Positions 1-6,515 of a DNA stretch of 41,916 bases are shown here, piece by piece. Under the pieces are notes generated by a model. The model ran no database searches. It was not told where the DNA came from and was given only the letters and a program-made list of their open reading frames with translations. Source of the DNA: a virus; the IMG/VR virus record IMGVR_UViG_3300050175_000033, positions 1 through 41,916 of that record. One strand, given 5' to 3'. How positions within the stretch are numbered: position 1 is the stretch's first letter; each line of letters starts with the position of its first letter. Position numbers and translations under genes: made by a program.

Positions 1-134
1 GGTGCATGCGCTGCCACCACGACCGGGAGCAGAGCTGTCCCGTCTGGATGGCCCATCTGCTGCACAACTACGACGACGACCGCGGCATCCTGGACACGTT
101 CATTCCCGTCAACGGCGTTCGGAACGAGCAATGC
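1..134. repeat. Left copy of the 134-bp terminal repeat
   Basis: Bases 1-134 match 41783-41916. The first 103 positions are identical. The last 31 hold all 7 mismatches (104, 111, 116-119 and 121). This is the overlap expected when a circular or circularly permuted phage genome is assembled, but the clustered mismatches imply either two strain variants in the sample or a second, diverging copy of the gene. Confidence 0.85.
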
Positions 135-206
135 AAGCTGTTCGTCCCCCGCGATGCGGTGCTGTCGGACGAGGCCCTGGTCAAGCTCGCGGAGCCCGTC
201 CAGTGA
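1..206 (+). CDS. Small Cys-rich phage protein, 3' part (gene wraps round from the right end)
   Basis: The reading frame is open at the left edge and ends at TGA 204-206. Its first visible residues continue the gene starting at 41734, so the full protein is about 84 residues across the contig junction. Cysteines in a C-x2-C pattern followed by two His, and a later Cys in SCPVW, look like a small zinc-binding site. I recognise the general type (short conserved phage protein with a CP-W motif) but no function is known to me. The next gene starts within its stop codon (GTGA overlap). Confidence 0.7.
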   Translation, partial: CMRCHHDREQSCPVWMAHLLHNYDDDRGILDTFIPVNGVRNEQCKLFVPRDAVLSDEALVKLAEPVQ

Positions 207-388
207 CGGCCACCATGCACCAGAAAGGACGGCTTTGGCATATCGATGCACCGCATTTCTATGCGGGCGTAATTGAAGGGCCGGCCGGCATTATTGTTCA
301 TGCGGCGCCTATACTTCGGTGGGCGATTGGTAAGCCGCGATGGAGGGTCCAAGAATACTGCATTCGTAAGGGGTGGTCGTGCAAATGA
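203..388 (+). CDS. Conserved phage hypothetical protein (WHI..PHF..G type)
   Basis: A 61-residue protein starting at GTG 203 inside the stop of the previous gene, or at ATG 215 (57 residues). The body contains WHIDAPHFYAGVIEG, an APILRW segment and a C-terminal YCIRKGW. This resembles a small conserved protein of unknown function often found near replication genes in proteobacterial phages. No domain with a known activity is visible. Its TGA (386-388) overlaps the ATG of the RusA gene, so the two are probably translationally coupled. Confidence 0.65.
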   Translation: MTATMHQKGRLWHIDAPHFYAGVIEGPAGIIVHAAPILRWAIGKPRWRVQEYCIRKGWSCK

Positions 389-786
389 CAGCCACCCTGC
401 ACGAGCTAGAGCCCCGCAAGCGCGTGGAGCGGTGGGAGTGCCACCTGCCCTTCCCGCCGAGCTCGAACAACCTGTACGAGAACGCAGGGAACGGCCGCCG
501 GAAGGCCAGCCGTTACGGCAACTGGATTACCGAGGCCGGCAAGCAGCTGATGATCCTGCGACCGCCGCGCTTCCTCTCGCCGGTCGCGATCGAGATCCAG
601 TACCAGCGCCCCGACAAGCGCAAGCGCGACGCCAGCAACCTCATCAAGGCTGTTGAAGACCTGTTCGTGAGGCATGGCGTGATCCAGGACGATGACGACC
701 AGCTCGTGCCGGATATCCGCAGCCGGGTGTGGGGCGACGCGCCCAAGGGGCAGGTCAAGGTCATCATCGAGCGGGTGGCGGGATGA
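385..786 (+). CDS. rusA: RusA-family Holliday junction resolvase
   Basis: A protein of 133 residues, the usual RusA size (about 120-140). The diagnostic RusA stretch is present in the second half: RDASNLIKAVED followed by an acidic DDDDQ, supplying the Asp residues that bind catalytic Mg2+. N-terminal PPSSNNLY is also typical. RusA dimers cut four-way junctions and would resolve branched DNA before headful packaging. ATG 385 overlaps the previous stop (ATGA) with an AAGGGG ribosome-binding site at 368-373, so I prefer it to the in-frame GTG codons at 373 and 379. The next gene overlaps by ATGA. Confidence 0.9.
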   Translation: MTATLHELEPRKRVERWECHLPFPPSSNNLYENAGNGRRKASRYGNWITEAGKQLMILRPPRFLSPVAIEIQYQRPDKRKRDASNLIKAVEDLFVRHGVIQDDDDQLVPDIRSRVWGDAPKGQVKVIIERVAG

Positions 787-968
787 AGTCCGATCTCGTC
801 GACATCAAGTGCCGGGTGATTCGCGAGACGGATAAGGCGTGGCTGGTCGACGACGGCAGGCGGCGGGAGTGGCTGCCCAAGAGCCAGTGCGAGATCGAGT
901 TCGTTTCTGAGCGCCTGTCCGTCGCCACCATGCGCCAGTGGCTCGCCAGGGACAAGGGGCTGATATGA
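783..968 (+). CDS. Small hypothetical protein (KAWLVDD type)
   Basis: A 61-residue protein starting at ATG 783 inside the RusA stop codon. The central pattern KAWLVDDGRRREWLPKSQC, with alternating hydrophobic residues, resembles a short beta-rich phage protein commonly found near replication genes. No function is known to me. The C-terminal part (MRQWLARDKGL) looks helical. It ends two bases before the DUF1376 gene. Confidence 0.65.
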   Translation: MKSDLVDIKCRVIRETDKAWLVDDGRRREWLPKSQCEIEFVSERLSVATMRQWLARDKGLI

Positions 969-969
969 G

Positions 970-1716
970 ATGGCCGACTATCCCGCGCTGCCGCTCTGGA
1001 CGGACGCCTATCTGGCGGATTTGCACCCGCGGCTCAGTCTCGAGGAGCACGGCTGCATGATCCTCCTGATGCAGTTCGCGTGGCGCTCGCCGGAGTGCCA
1101 ATTCCGGGACGATGACAAGTTCATCGCGCGCATGCTGTCCATCACCGTGCACCGCTGGAGGACGCGTTTGCGGCCGGTCATGGAAATGCTCTGGATGGTC
1201 GAAAATGGGCAATGGAGACAGAAACGCCTTCAAAAAGAGTGGCGTTTTGTTCGCAAAAAATCTCAGCAAAGCAGTGCGGCTGCACAAGCTAGATGGTTGA
1301 AAAACAACGAAACCGATGATGCGGACGCACCGCCCCCGCAATGCGAACGCAATGCCCCCACACCCACACCCACACCCACACCCATAGAAGAGTTAGACCC
1401 TAACGGGTCTTGTCAACTTTCTTCCGAAAAGTTGCCCGTCCAGAAGGCGTTCGACAACTACGTCCAGATGGCGAGCGATCTCAAACTTCCGATCCCTCGA
1501 AAACTCACCGAACAGCGCAAGCGCCACCTGCGAGCCCGCCTCAAGGAGCACGGCATCGAGGGCTGGAACGACATGCTTTACCGGCTTGCGGAAAGCAACT
1601 GGTGCCTCGGCAACAATCCGAGCGGATGGACGGCGGACTTCGACTGGCTGCTCGGGCCTAAGAATTTCAACAAGGTCCTCGATGGCAACTACGTTCGCGA
1701 GGAGGCGACGGCATGA
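970..1716 (+). CDS. YdaU-like DUF1376 protein, probable replication-associated
   Basis: A protein of 248 residues. The N-terminal 100 residues fit DUF1376 (YdaU of the Rac prophage): a Y-P-LPLW..AYLAD opening, an LSLEEHGCMILL core and a winged-helix-like region ending in WMVENGQW. These proteins sit where lambda has its replication initiator, so a role in replication initiation or regulation is likely but unproven. A low-complexity linker (residues about 110-145) includes a Pro-Thr repeat. The C-terminal part has the W..ML.RLAES..C.G...GW...FDWLL pattern seen at the end of phage initiator-like proteins. It overlaps the next gene by 4 bases. Confidence 0.8.
   Translation: MADYPALPLWTDAYLADLHPRLSLEEHGCMILLMQFAWRSPECQFRDDDKFIARMLSITVHRWRTRLRPVMEMLWMVENGQWRQKRLQKEWRFVRKKSQQSSAAAQARWLKNNETDDADAPPPQCERNAPTPTPTPTPIEELDPNGSCQLSSEKLPVQKAFDNYVQMASDLKLPIPRKLTEQRKRHLRARLKEHGIEGWNDMLYRLAESNWCLGNNPSGWTADFDWLLGPKNFNKVLDGNYVREEATA
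1361..1385 (+). repeat. CACACC hexanucleotide microsatellite encoding Pro-Thr repeats
   Basis: About four tandem copies of a 6-base unit (cccaca) inside the DUF1376 gene encode an alternating Pro-Thr linker between the N-terminal and C-terminal parts. The 6-base unit keeps frame, so slippage would change linker length without breaking the gene. Confidence 0.8.
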
Positions 1717-1988
1717 CGGTGCCCGATCGTGAGTTCATGGATCGCATACACCAGCTCGCCAAGCGGATTCACAAAGTCGAAGGAAGCTTGCCGGTCATTG
1801 ACCGCGTAGCACAGCGGGAGCAATGGGCAGCGTGGCGACAGTGGCGTGTCGAGAACAGGCAGCCGGTTTCGTTCATGGACCGGCAAAACCGTTTCACGGT
1901 GCTGACAGCTTGGCCGCCGGGCGATTTCGAGGAGCTTGAAGCGCAGTACGCCGGCAAGGGCAAGTCTGTTCGGAGGCTGGCGACATGA
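1713..1988 (+). CDS. Hypothetical protein, 91 aa
   Basis: It starts at ATG 1713 in the ATGA overlap with the DUF1376 gene and overlaps the next gene at 1985. The sequence is charged and rich in Arg, Gln and Trp (EQWAAWRQWRVENRQPV), with an amphipathic N-terminal helix (residues about 5-25). No domain is recognised. It belongs to the co-translated replication and regulation cluster. Confidence 0.6.
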   Translation: MTVPDREFMDRIHQLAKRIHKVEGSLPVIDRVAQREQWAAWRQWRVENRQPVSFMDRQNRFTVLTAWPPGDFEELEAQYAGKGKSVRRLAT

Positions 1989-2344
1989 ATGGCGGGTTCG
2001 ATCCTTACGTTGCCGAGGGGCTGGTCATGCTGGTTCGGCACAACCGCGAATGGACCCGGTCGCAGGAGAGCGCACGGCGCGGGCTTCGTCAGGAGCACAA
2101 CCGGCAGTTGAACGAACTGCGCAACTTCCATGGGCTCAGCACGGACAGGTTCACGTCGGAATTTGAGCCCCGATGGGCCGATGCGCCGGAACGTTACCGC
2201 GGCAGTGAGGGCGTCGATCCCGGCACGCATGGTGGTCACGACTGGACGCGCACCCAATGCCGACCTGGCGAGGCAATTCTAGCAGCAATGGAGCGGAGCG
2301 AGACGCGACATGACCTGGACACCACCGATGGCACGAGAGAATGA
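1985..2344 (+). CDS. Hypothetical protein, 119 aa
   Basis: It starts in the ATGA overlap with the previous gene. The N-terminal half is predicted helical and Arg-rich. The C-terminal half is acidic and Gly-rich with little obvious fold. The last 35 bases overlap the start of the DnaA-like gene in another frame. No family is recognised; the call rests on gene-chain continuity and codon composition like its neighbours. Confidence 0.55.
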   Translation: MNGGFDPYVAEGLVMLVRHNREWTRSQESARRGLRQEHNRQLNELRNFHGLSTDRFTSEFEPRWADAPERYRGSEGVDPGTHGGHDWTRTQCRPGEAILAAMERSETRHDLDTTDGTRE

Positions 2345-2750
2345 GCGGCTACGACCGGAGACGAAAGACGAGATCATCCGCAAGCTGGCGTCGTCGAATG
2401 CGATGCTGGTTCGCCGGAACGCAGCTCTCGAGTTGCGGGTGAGCAATCTGCGCGAAGAACTCAATCGGTTGTACATCCGGTACGGCACCAAGTCGCCGCC
2501 CATGATGGCCATCACGCGGCAGGTGTCGGACAAGCACGGGATTTCGATTGCACTGCTGCGGGGCTTTGGCCGAACCAGGAGTGTTGTCGCCGCGCGTCAC
2601 GAGCTGATGTGGCGGATACGGGAGGAGACCGGCAACAGCTATCCGGAGATTGGCCGTTTTCTCGGGGACCGCGACCACACGACCATCTTGCACGGCTATC
2701 GCCAACATGCAGCACGGCTGAAAACTGCTAACGGACGGGCCGCCTCATGA
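2310..2750 (+). CDS. DnaA domain IV-like DNA-binding protein
   Basis: A protein of 146 residues. Residues about 20-55 form a probable coiled coil. Residues about 70-140 match the C-terminal DNA-binding domain of bacterial DnaA: a basic loop (RTRSVVAAR), then helix-turn-helix residues ending in the DnaA signature PEIG-x3-GDRDHTTILHG. There is no ATPase domain (DnaA domain III) in this protein, so it cannot be an initiator by itself. It could bind DnaA boxes on host or phage DNA, recruiting or blocking host initiation; that is inference. Its stop overlaps the GcrA gene (ATGA). An ATG-proximal start at 2310 fits, but starting at 2328 is also possible. Confidence 0.8.
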   Translation: MTWTPPMARENERLRPETKDEIIRKLASSNAMLVRRNAALELRVSNLREELNRLYIRYGTKSPPMMAITRQVSDKHGISIALLRGFGRTRSVVAARHELMWRIREETGNSYPEIGRFLGDRDHTTILHGYRQHAARLKTANGRAAS

Positions 2751-3433
2751 GCTGGTCAGAGCCGATGGAAACCCGTTTCGTCACACTCTGGAACGACGAC
2801 GGCATGACGGCATCGCAAATTGCGGAGCAGCTCAATCGAGAATTTCGCCCGAGCTTATCGAGGCCAGTCACACGCAATTCCGTGATTGGCATGAAACACC
2901 GGCATGGCAGTCGATTGGGGCTACACGATCGGCAGAGCTACAACGCTTTTGAAAACCCGAAGTGGACGGCGCCGCGCGATGAAATTCTGGTGCGCATGTG
3001 GAATACGGAAGGCGCTGAGGCGAAGGAAATCGCCGAAGCAGTAGGATTAAGTAGGACGGCTGTGGAGCAGAGAATCCATAAGCTGCGCGACTTGTTGAAA
3101 CTGCAAAGGCGACGCCCCGCCCGCGGCGCTGCCAATGTAGCCGATGCCTTGACCGGTCCGAGAGCGCGGAAAGAGGACGAGCGCGAGCCGCCGGCCCAAC
3201 CCGCACCACCCGCACAGCCCGAGCCGGAAGCGCCACCGGCCGACCCGGTCACGCTTCTCGAGCGCCGTGAGAACCAATGCTGCTGGCCTGTCGGGGAACC
3301 GGACGGCCCTGACACGCTGATGTGCGGACATCCCGTCGAGGAGCTTGGAAAGCCCTACTGCGAGGCCCACCGCAAGCGGGCCTGGACGGGGCACGGCAAG
3401 TCCGCCACCAAACCATCACGTGAGCGGGCATAG
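2747..3433 (+). CDS. GcrA-family cell-cycle regulator with duplicated N-terminal HTH
   Basis: A protein of 228 residues, longer than the roughly 170-175 residues of cellular GcrA. Residues 1-58 have the GcrA opening (MSW....ET...LW..G.TASQIA) and a TRNSVIG.KHR recognition helix. Residues about 72-118 repeat the same plan (W-APRDEILVRMW, then KEIAEAVGLSRTAVEQRIHKL). A Pro/Ala-rich linker follows, and then the GcrA C-terminal module CCWPVGEP...MCGHPV...YCEAHRKRAW (residues about 178-215). In Alphaproteobacteria GcrA binds sigma70 and activates promoters carrying CcrM-methylated GANTC. A phage copy beside a DNA methyltransferase suggests reprogramming of host or phage promoters. Confidence 0.85.
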   Translation: MSWSEPMETRFVTLWNDDGMTASQIAEQLNREFRPSLSRPVTRNSVIGMKHRHGSRLGLHDRQSYNAFENPKWTAPRDEILVRMWNTEGAEAKEIAEAVGLSRTAVEQRIHKLRDLLKLQRRRPARGAANVADALTGPRARKEDEREPPAQPAPPAQPEPEAPPADPVTLLERRENQCCWPVGEPDGPDTLMCGHPVEELGKPYCEAHRKRAWTGHGKSATKPSRERA

Positions 3434-3435
3434 CG

Positions 3436-3660
3436 ATGACCAAGTCCATGAGCATTGCGCAGGTCCGAGAACTTGGCCGCAAGCTTGAAGCTCGGGGTGT
3501 CATTATCCTCGTGTTCGATGATGAAGTGGTGGCTGGCACGTCATGGGGCAGAACGCGGCAAGACTGCAAACTCCTCGGCCAATGGATGGACGATCTGATC
3601 GATAATGGCGAGGCCAATCCTTGGAATGCCGCTGACGCGGGCATAGCGAAGCGCTGGTGA
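3436..3660 (+). CDS. Hypothetical protein, 74 aa
   Basis: It starts 3 bases after the GcrA gene and ends 16 bases before the methyltransferase gene. The sequence has an amphipathic N-terminal helix and a beta-like GVIILVFDDEVVAGTSWG, followed by a helix with WMDDLID. It resembles a recurring short phage protein with an FDD..VAG.S.G pattern, with no known function. It is likely co-transcribed with gcrA and the methyltransferase gene. Confidence 0.6.
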   Translation: MTKSMSIAQVRELGRKLEARGVIILVFDDEVVAGTSWGRTRQDCKLLGQWMDDLIDNGEANPWNAADAGIAKRW

Positions 3661-3676
3661 GGGGAAGCGGATAGTC

Positions 3677-4459
3677 ATGGCCTACGACCCTTCAGACGAT
3701 GCGCGGCGCTCCTACGACGTCGCTGTGGACGATATGCGGGAACGGCTGGAGGCATGTCCGAAGGTCCAGATCCGGGACGCCACGCTGTACTGCGGGGACT
3801 GCAAGCTGATCATGCCGACGCTGGGGAAGGTCGACGCGGTGGTGACCGACCCGCCGTATGGCGTGAAGCGAGATAAGGGCTTTGAGGGCTTTGGGGGCTT
3901 TGGAAAACCGATAGCCCGCCGTCGCTTTGAAGATGACGACTGGGATAAAGAGCGACCAAGCCAAGCGTGCTTTGACGTTATGCTGGAGCACGCAAAGCAC
4001 GCAATTATATTTGGAGGAAACTTCTTTGCAGATATGTTGCCCGTTGGGGGCCATTGGATTGTATGGGATAAGCTCAACACCATGCCGACGTTTGGGGATT
4101 GCGAGTTGGCGTGGACCAATCTTCCTCGCAAGTCCGTTAAGAAAGTCACCATAGAATACAATGGCTTGTTAGGCAAGGAACATAATCGCGCTCACCCTAC
4201 TCAAAAGCCAATAGCTGTTATGTCATGGTGCCTGCAAACGTTGCCAAATGGGACTAATAGCATCCTCGACCCCTTCATGGGCTCCGGCACCACTGGCGTA
4301 GCCTGCGCGAAGCTAGGCCGTAAGTTCATCGGCATCGAGATCGAGCCCCGTTATTTCGACATCGCCTGCCGTCGCATCGAGGAAGCCTATGCGCAGCCCG
4401 ACTTGTTCGTTGACCAGCCTGCAGAGCCCCCAGCCAAGCAACCGGAGTTGTTCGAATGA
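3677..4459 (+). CDS. DNA methyltransferase, beta-class arrangement (amino-methyltransferase)
   Basis: A protein of 260 residues. Motif IV DPPYG (residues about 58-62) comes first, the target-recognition region lies in the middle, and AdoMet-binding motif I DPFMGSGTTG (about 198-207) comes near the end. This order is typical of beta-class N6-adenine or N4-cytosine methyltransferases of phages. DPPY favours adenine-N6, but specificity cannot be read. HPTQKP precedes motif I as usual. The central 300 bases (3961-4260) are about 48% GC by my count, against roughly 65% on both sides. The tail carries two QPxLF motifs (residues 240-244 and 255-259) resembling sliding-clamp-binding pentapeptides. 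ATG 3677 has an upstream GAGGGGA. The NusG-like gene overlaps by ATGA. Confidence 0.9.
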   Translation: MAYDPSDDARRSYDVAVDDMRERLEACPKVQIRDATLYCGDCKLIMPTLGKVDAVVTDPPYGVKRDKGFEGFGGFGKPIARRRFEDDDWDKERPSQACFDVMLEHAKHAIIFGGNFFADMLPVGGHWIVWDKLNTMPTFGDCELAWTNLPRKSVKKVTIEYNGLLGKEHNRAHPTQKPIAVMSWCLQTLPNGTNSILDPFMGSGTTGVACAKLGRKFIGIEIEPRYFDIACRRIEEAYAQPDLFVDQPAEPPAKQPELFE

Positions 4460-4992
4460 CAGCTAACGGCTTCTTCGACCCGTCCCTCTCCTACGCCGTA
4501 GCGGAAACCCTCCCGCGCCGGGAACAGGACGTTGCGGACGCGCTGTCTGCCGGGCATTACCGCGTCTGGCTCCCGCTGGGGAAGTTCTGGCGCCGGCAGC
4601 GGAATGGGCGGCGCCAGGTCGAGACGGTGGCCCCGCTGTTTCCAAACTATCTGTTCGTGTTCCTGCACAGCCAGGACTTGCTACGGCCGCACCGCCTCGC
4701 CCCCGCCTTGCGCGGCTTCCTGATGGACATGGACGGACGGCCCGGCAAGGTGGCGGGACGGACGCTCGAGCACCTTCACACAGCGGAGGAACAGGGCATG
4801 TTCGACGAGACCGCGGAAATCTCCCGCTTGCCCAAGGGCGCGAAAGTCCAAGTCATCCGCGGCCCTCTAGCCGGCCATATTGGCAAGCTCAAGAATGGAA
4901 ACGCACGGCAGCGCGTCGAAGTCCTGTTTGACCTGTTGGGAACCGAGACGTCAGTGCGAATAGCACTTGAAAACGTCCGGGCAGTGGGCTAA
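4456..4992 (+). CDS. NusG/RfaH-like transcription elongation or antitermination factor
   Basis: A protein of 178 residues, the NusG/RfaH size. The N-terminal domain (about 14-110) shows an NGN-like pattern: a VAETLPRREQDVADAL opening, a VWLPLGKF strand, basic RR-x-R residues, then PLFPNYLFVFL, the PLFP.Y.F signature of RfaH and NusG. Residues about 124-178 form a KOW domain (LPKGAKVQVIRGPLAGHIGKL...VRAV). Such factors bind RNA polymerase and reduce pausing and termination. As the last gene before a long untranslated leader and the structural genes, it is a good candidate for a late-gene antiterminator. Confidence 0.85.
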   Translation: MTANGFFDPSLSYAVAETLPRREQDVADALSAGHYRVWLPLGKFWRRQRNGRRQVETVAPLFPNYLFVFLHSQDLLRPHRLAPALRGFLMDMDGRPGKVAGRTLEHLHTAEEQGMFDETAEISRLPKGAKVQVIRGPLAGHIGKLKNGNARQRVEVLFDLLGTETSVRIALENVRAVG

Positions 4993-5012
4993 TGTTGCAG
5001 GGTGATTTGCAC

Positions 5013-5048
5013 CGACGCCCGCGCCGAAAGTGGCGCACACGGGCGTCG
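5013..5048 (+). other. Long interrupted hairpin downstream of the NusG-like gene
   Basis: The 9-base arm CGACGCCCG (5013-5021) is perfectly complementary to CGGGCGTCG (5040-5048). Inside it, CGCC (5022-5025) pairs with GGCG (5032-5035) around the loop GAAAGT, leaving a 4-base bulge on one side. No U-run follows, so this is not an ordinary intrinsic terminator. Its place, 20 bases after the antiterminator gene, suits a structured RNA target or the 5' end of a leader. Confidence 0.55.
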
Positions 5049-5295
5049 GGCGCGTGCAAGAATTCCGAGGCAGCGGGCAAAACGTCCTATCCCAGGCGCC
5101 GAGCTGGCCGATTAGATACCGGCCATTTAGCAAGCAATAGCGTCGAACCTTTGGGCGTGACATCAGGGAGAGACCGAACCTTATCCCTTTTGCCCAGCCC
5201 TACGGCTTTTCGCCTCAGTACCGCATCCCCGCGCACCGCTGGGGCCTGTCGGGGGCTGGGCCGTCCTCATGCGCAACCATCCACAGGAGAGACGG

Positions 5296-5409
5296 ATGCA
5301 GACCGTTCACGGCGCTTACACGAATCCGGACTTTTTCCACAACGACAAGCGCGGCGGCCACACCGTTCACCACGGCTCGCTGCGGGATCAGCGTAAGGGC
5401 AAGCAGTAG
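5296..5409 (+). CDS. Minigene, 37-aa His-rich peptide
   Basis: A strong ribosome-binding site AGGAGAG (5285-5291) lies 4 bases upstream of ATG 5296. The frame ends at TAG 5407-5409. The peptide is hydrophilic, with several His residues and a basic tail (HTVHHGSLRDQRKGKQ). No family is recognised. Support comes from the ribosome-binding site and start context; conservation could not be tested. It is the only convincing gene between 4993 and 5905. Confidence 0.5.
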   Translation: MQTVHGAYTNPDFFHNDKRGGHTVHHGSLRDQRKGKQ

Positions 5410-5521
5410 CCCGATCGAATTTGGCGGCGGCGTGGAAAGCAGACACGCTGGGACCGCAGCAAGTCTCGAATGGGTTGGAGGTGCAGCATTTGCCTAACAA
5501 GCAGATGTCGGAGGGATGCGA

Positions 5522-5584
5522 CGGCTTCGGCCGAGCTAATAAACTGGATGCAGAGGGGTGATGATTCCCCTCCCGCTTCGGCGG
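5522..5584 (+). other. Three consecutive hairpins, two with UUCG tetraloops
   Basis: CGGC-TTCG-GCCG (5522-5533), GAGGGG-8-base loop-CCCCTC (5553-5572) and CCGC-TTCG-GCGG (5573-5584) follow in a row. The last two are directly adjacent. UUCG loops closed by C-G are exceptionally stable in RNA. No U-tract follows the last stem, so this looks more like a structured RNA than a standard terminator. Confidence 0.5.
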
Positions 5585-5844
5585 CCCTAAGTTCGGACCC
5601 ATGCGGCTATTGAGACACAGCGGGAGTAGCGCCCCGCCCGCCAAATACAGTTACACCCTGAAAGGGGCCGGAGCACGGGACGTTCATGGACGCATGAGCG
5701 TTGCCACTGTTCCGGCCCCGCCTGAATTCCGGCTCGAGGCCGTTCCCATTCCCGTCTCGTGTCGGTATCCCTGCCCGCCAGCCACCGGGCAGACATCCGC
5801 AACCAGACGCACCCCGCTTGCGTGACGCGGATAAGCATGGACAG

Positions 5845-5882
5845 CCCCGCCGGCTTCAGGCTGGCCCCTCTGGTCGGCGGGG
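5845..5882 (+). other. GC-rich hairpin just upstream of the first late gene
   Basis: An 8-bp perfect stem, CCCCGCCG (5845-5852) with CGGCGGGG (5875-5882), encloses a 22-base loop. It ends 10 bases before the GGAGG ribosome-binding site (5893-5897) of the gene at 5906. It could be a leader structure that affects translation or mRNA stability. Confidence 0.45.
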
Positions 5883-5905
5883 TTCGTCCCTTGGAGGCAA
5901 CGTGA

Positions 5906-6142
5906 ATGTCTGACGAGCGCGCTGCGTGGGAAGTGAAGGCTCTCAAGCTTGACCTGGAGGGCCTCGAGCGCGGCTGGATCGACCGCGGCATCTATTTCGC
6001 CCGCATCAAGGTGCTGCTTGGAGATGGTGGTTACCAGCCTGGAGCGACCCAACTTGCCGAGCGTCTCGCGCCCGCGCCGCCCTCGGCCACTGGCCTGACA
6101 TCTGTTGGCGCCCCCGGACAGCAGAAGCGGGCGAAGGCGTGA
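5906..6142 (+). CDS. Hypothetical protein, 78 aa, first gene of the late block
   Basis: ATG 5906 has a good ribosome-binding site (GGAGG 5893-5897, 8-base spacing). The protein has an N-terminal amphipathic helix (AAWEVKALKLDLEGLERGW) and a Pro/Ala-rich tail. No family is recognised. Its stop overlaps the next start (TGATG), so it begins a chain of coupled small genes leading to the terminase. Confidence 0.6.
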   Translation: MSDERAAWEVKALKLDLEGLERGWIDRGIYFARIKVLLGDGGYQPGATQLAERLAPAPPSATGLTSVGAPGQQKRAKA

Positions 6143-6258
6143 TGGACTGGCGCTGGATTCTCGATGAGGCCCGCAAGGAAGTCGACAGCTGGCCAGCGTG
6201 GAAGCGCGATATGATTCGGTGCGAAGTAGAGCGCCGGCCGGTAAGATCATGGGCGTGA
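6142..6258 (+). CDS. Short hypothetical protein, 38 aa
   Basis: ATG 6142 lies in the TGATG overlap with the previous gene and TGA 6256-6258 lies in a TGATG overlap with the next. The peptide (opening MDWRWILDEARKEVDSWPAWKRD) is one amphipathic helix rich in Trp, Arg and Glu. It resembles short phage proteins with a WP.WKR motif found upstream of terminase genes. The double stop-start coupling is the main support. Confidence 0.6.
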   Translation: MDWRWILDEARKEVDSWPAWKRDMIRCEVERRPVRSWA

Positions 6259-6491
6259 TGGGCGACGTCGTCGAGCTCCCGGTCGTCACTCGGCTGGACA
6301 TTCCCGTCAAGCGCGTCCTGAAGGCGGCCAAAGGCGCGAAGCTTCAGGCTGCGGTGGTCATCGGCTACGACGCGGAGGGCGAGTTTTATTTCGCGTCGAG
6401 CTATGCGGGCGGTCCTGACGTCCTATGGCTGCTCGATCGTGCCCGGCGCGCTTTGCACGAGACGACAGACCAGCTCGAGGAAGGCGCCTGA
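6258..6491 (+). CDS. Hypothetical protein, 77 aa
   Basis: I chose ATG 6258 because it overlaps the previous stop (TGATG). An in-frame ATG 6249 also exists. The protein alternates beta-like segments (VVELPVVTRLDIPV, AAVVIGYDAEGEFYFASSY) with a C-terminal helix (LWLLDRARRALHE), the layout of small conserved phage proteins of unknown function. No catalytic motif is seen. Confidence 0.6.
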   Translation: MGDVVELPVVTRLDIPVKRVLKAAKGAKLQAAVVIGYDAEGEFYFASSYAGGPDVLWLLDRARRALHETTDQLEEGA

Positions 6492-6515
6492 CGTGCCCCT
6501 GAAGCGCCGCAAGAG

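Larger units (their letters stand above)
5410..5905 (+). other. Late leader / non-coding region before the structural genes
   Basis: This stretch of almost 500 bases has several short ATG frames without ribosome-binding sites, and I accept none as a gene. It contains several hairpins (listed separately) and lies between the NusG-like factor and the first late gene. A late promoter, an antitermination loading site or a small RNA would be expected here. I could not find a convincing -35/-10 pair. Confidence 0.5.

Noticed and set aside
294-315. TTGTTC ... TATACT promoter-like pair
   Set aside because: Spacing is only about 10 bases and the region is coding.
1361-1385. CRISPR-like short repeats
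   Set aside because: These are tandem hexamers coding for Pro-Thr, with no spacers; no CRISPR array is seen anywhere in the window.
5488-5535. tRNA-like sequence (anticodon-stem-like TTTGC-CTAACAA-GCAGA)
   Set aside because: The stem and 7-base loop fit, but no D-arm, T-arm or acceptor stem can be drawn, so it is not a tRNA gene.
5601-5825. 74-aa frame in the late leader
   Set aside because: It lacks a ribosome-binding site, has biased composition and overlaps hairpin-rich sequence.
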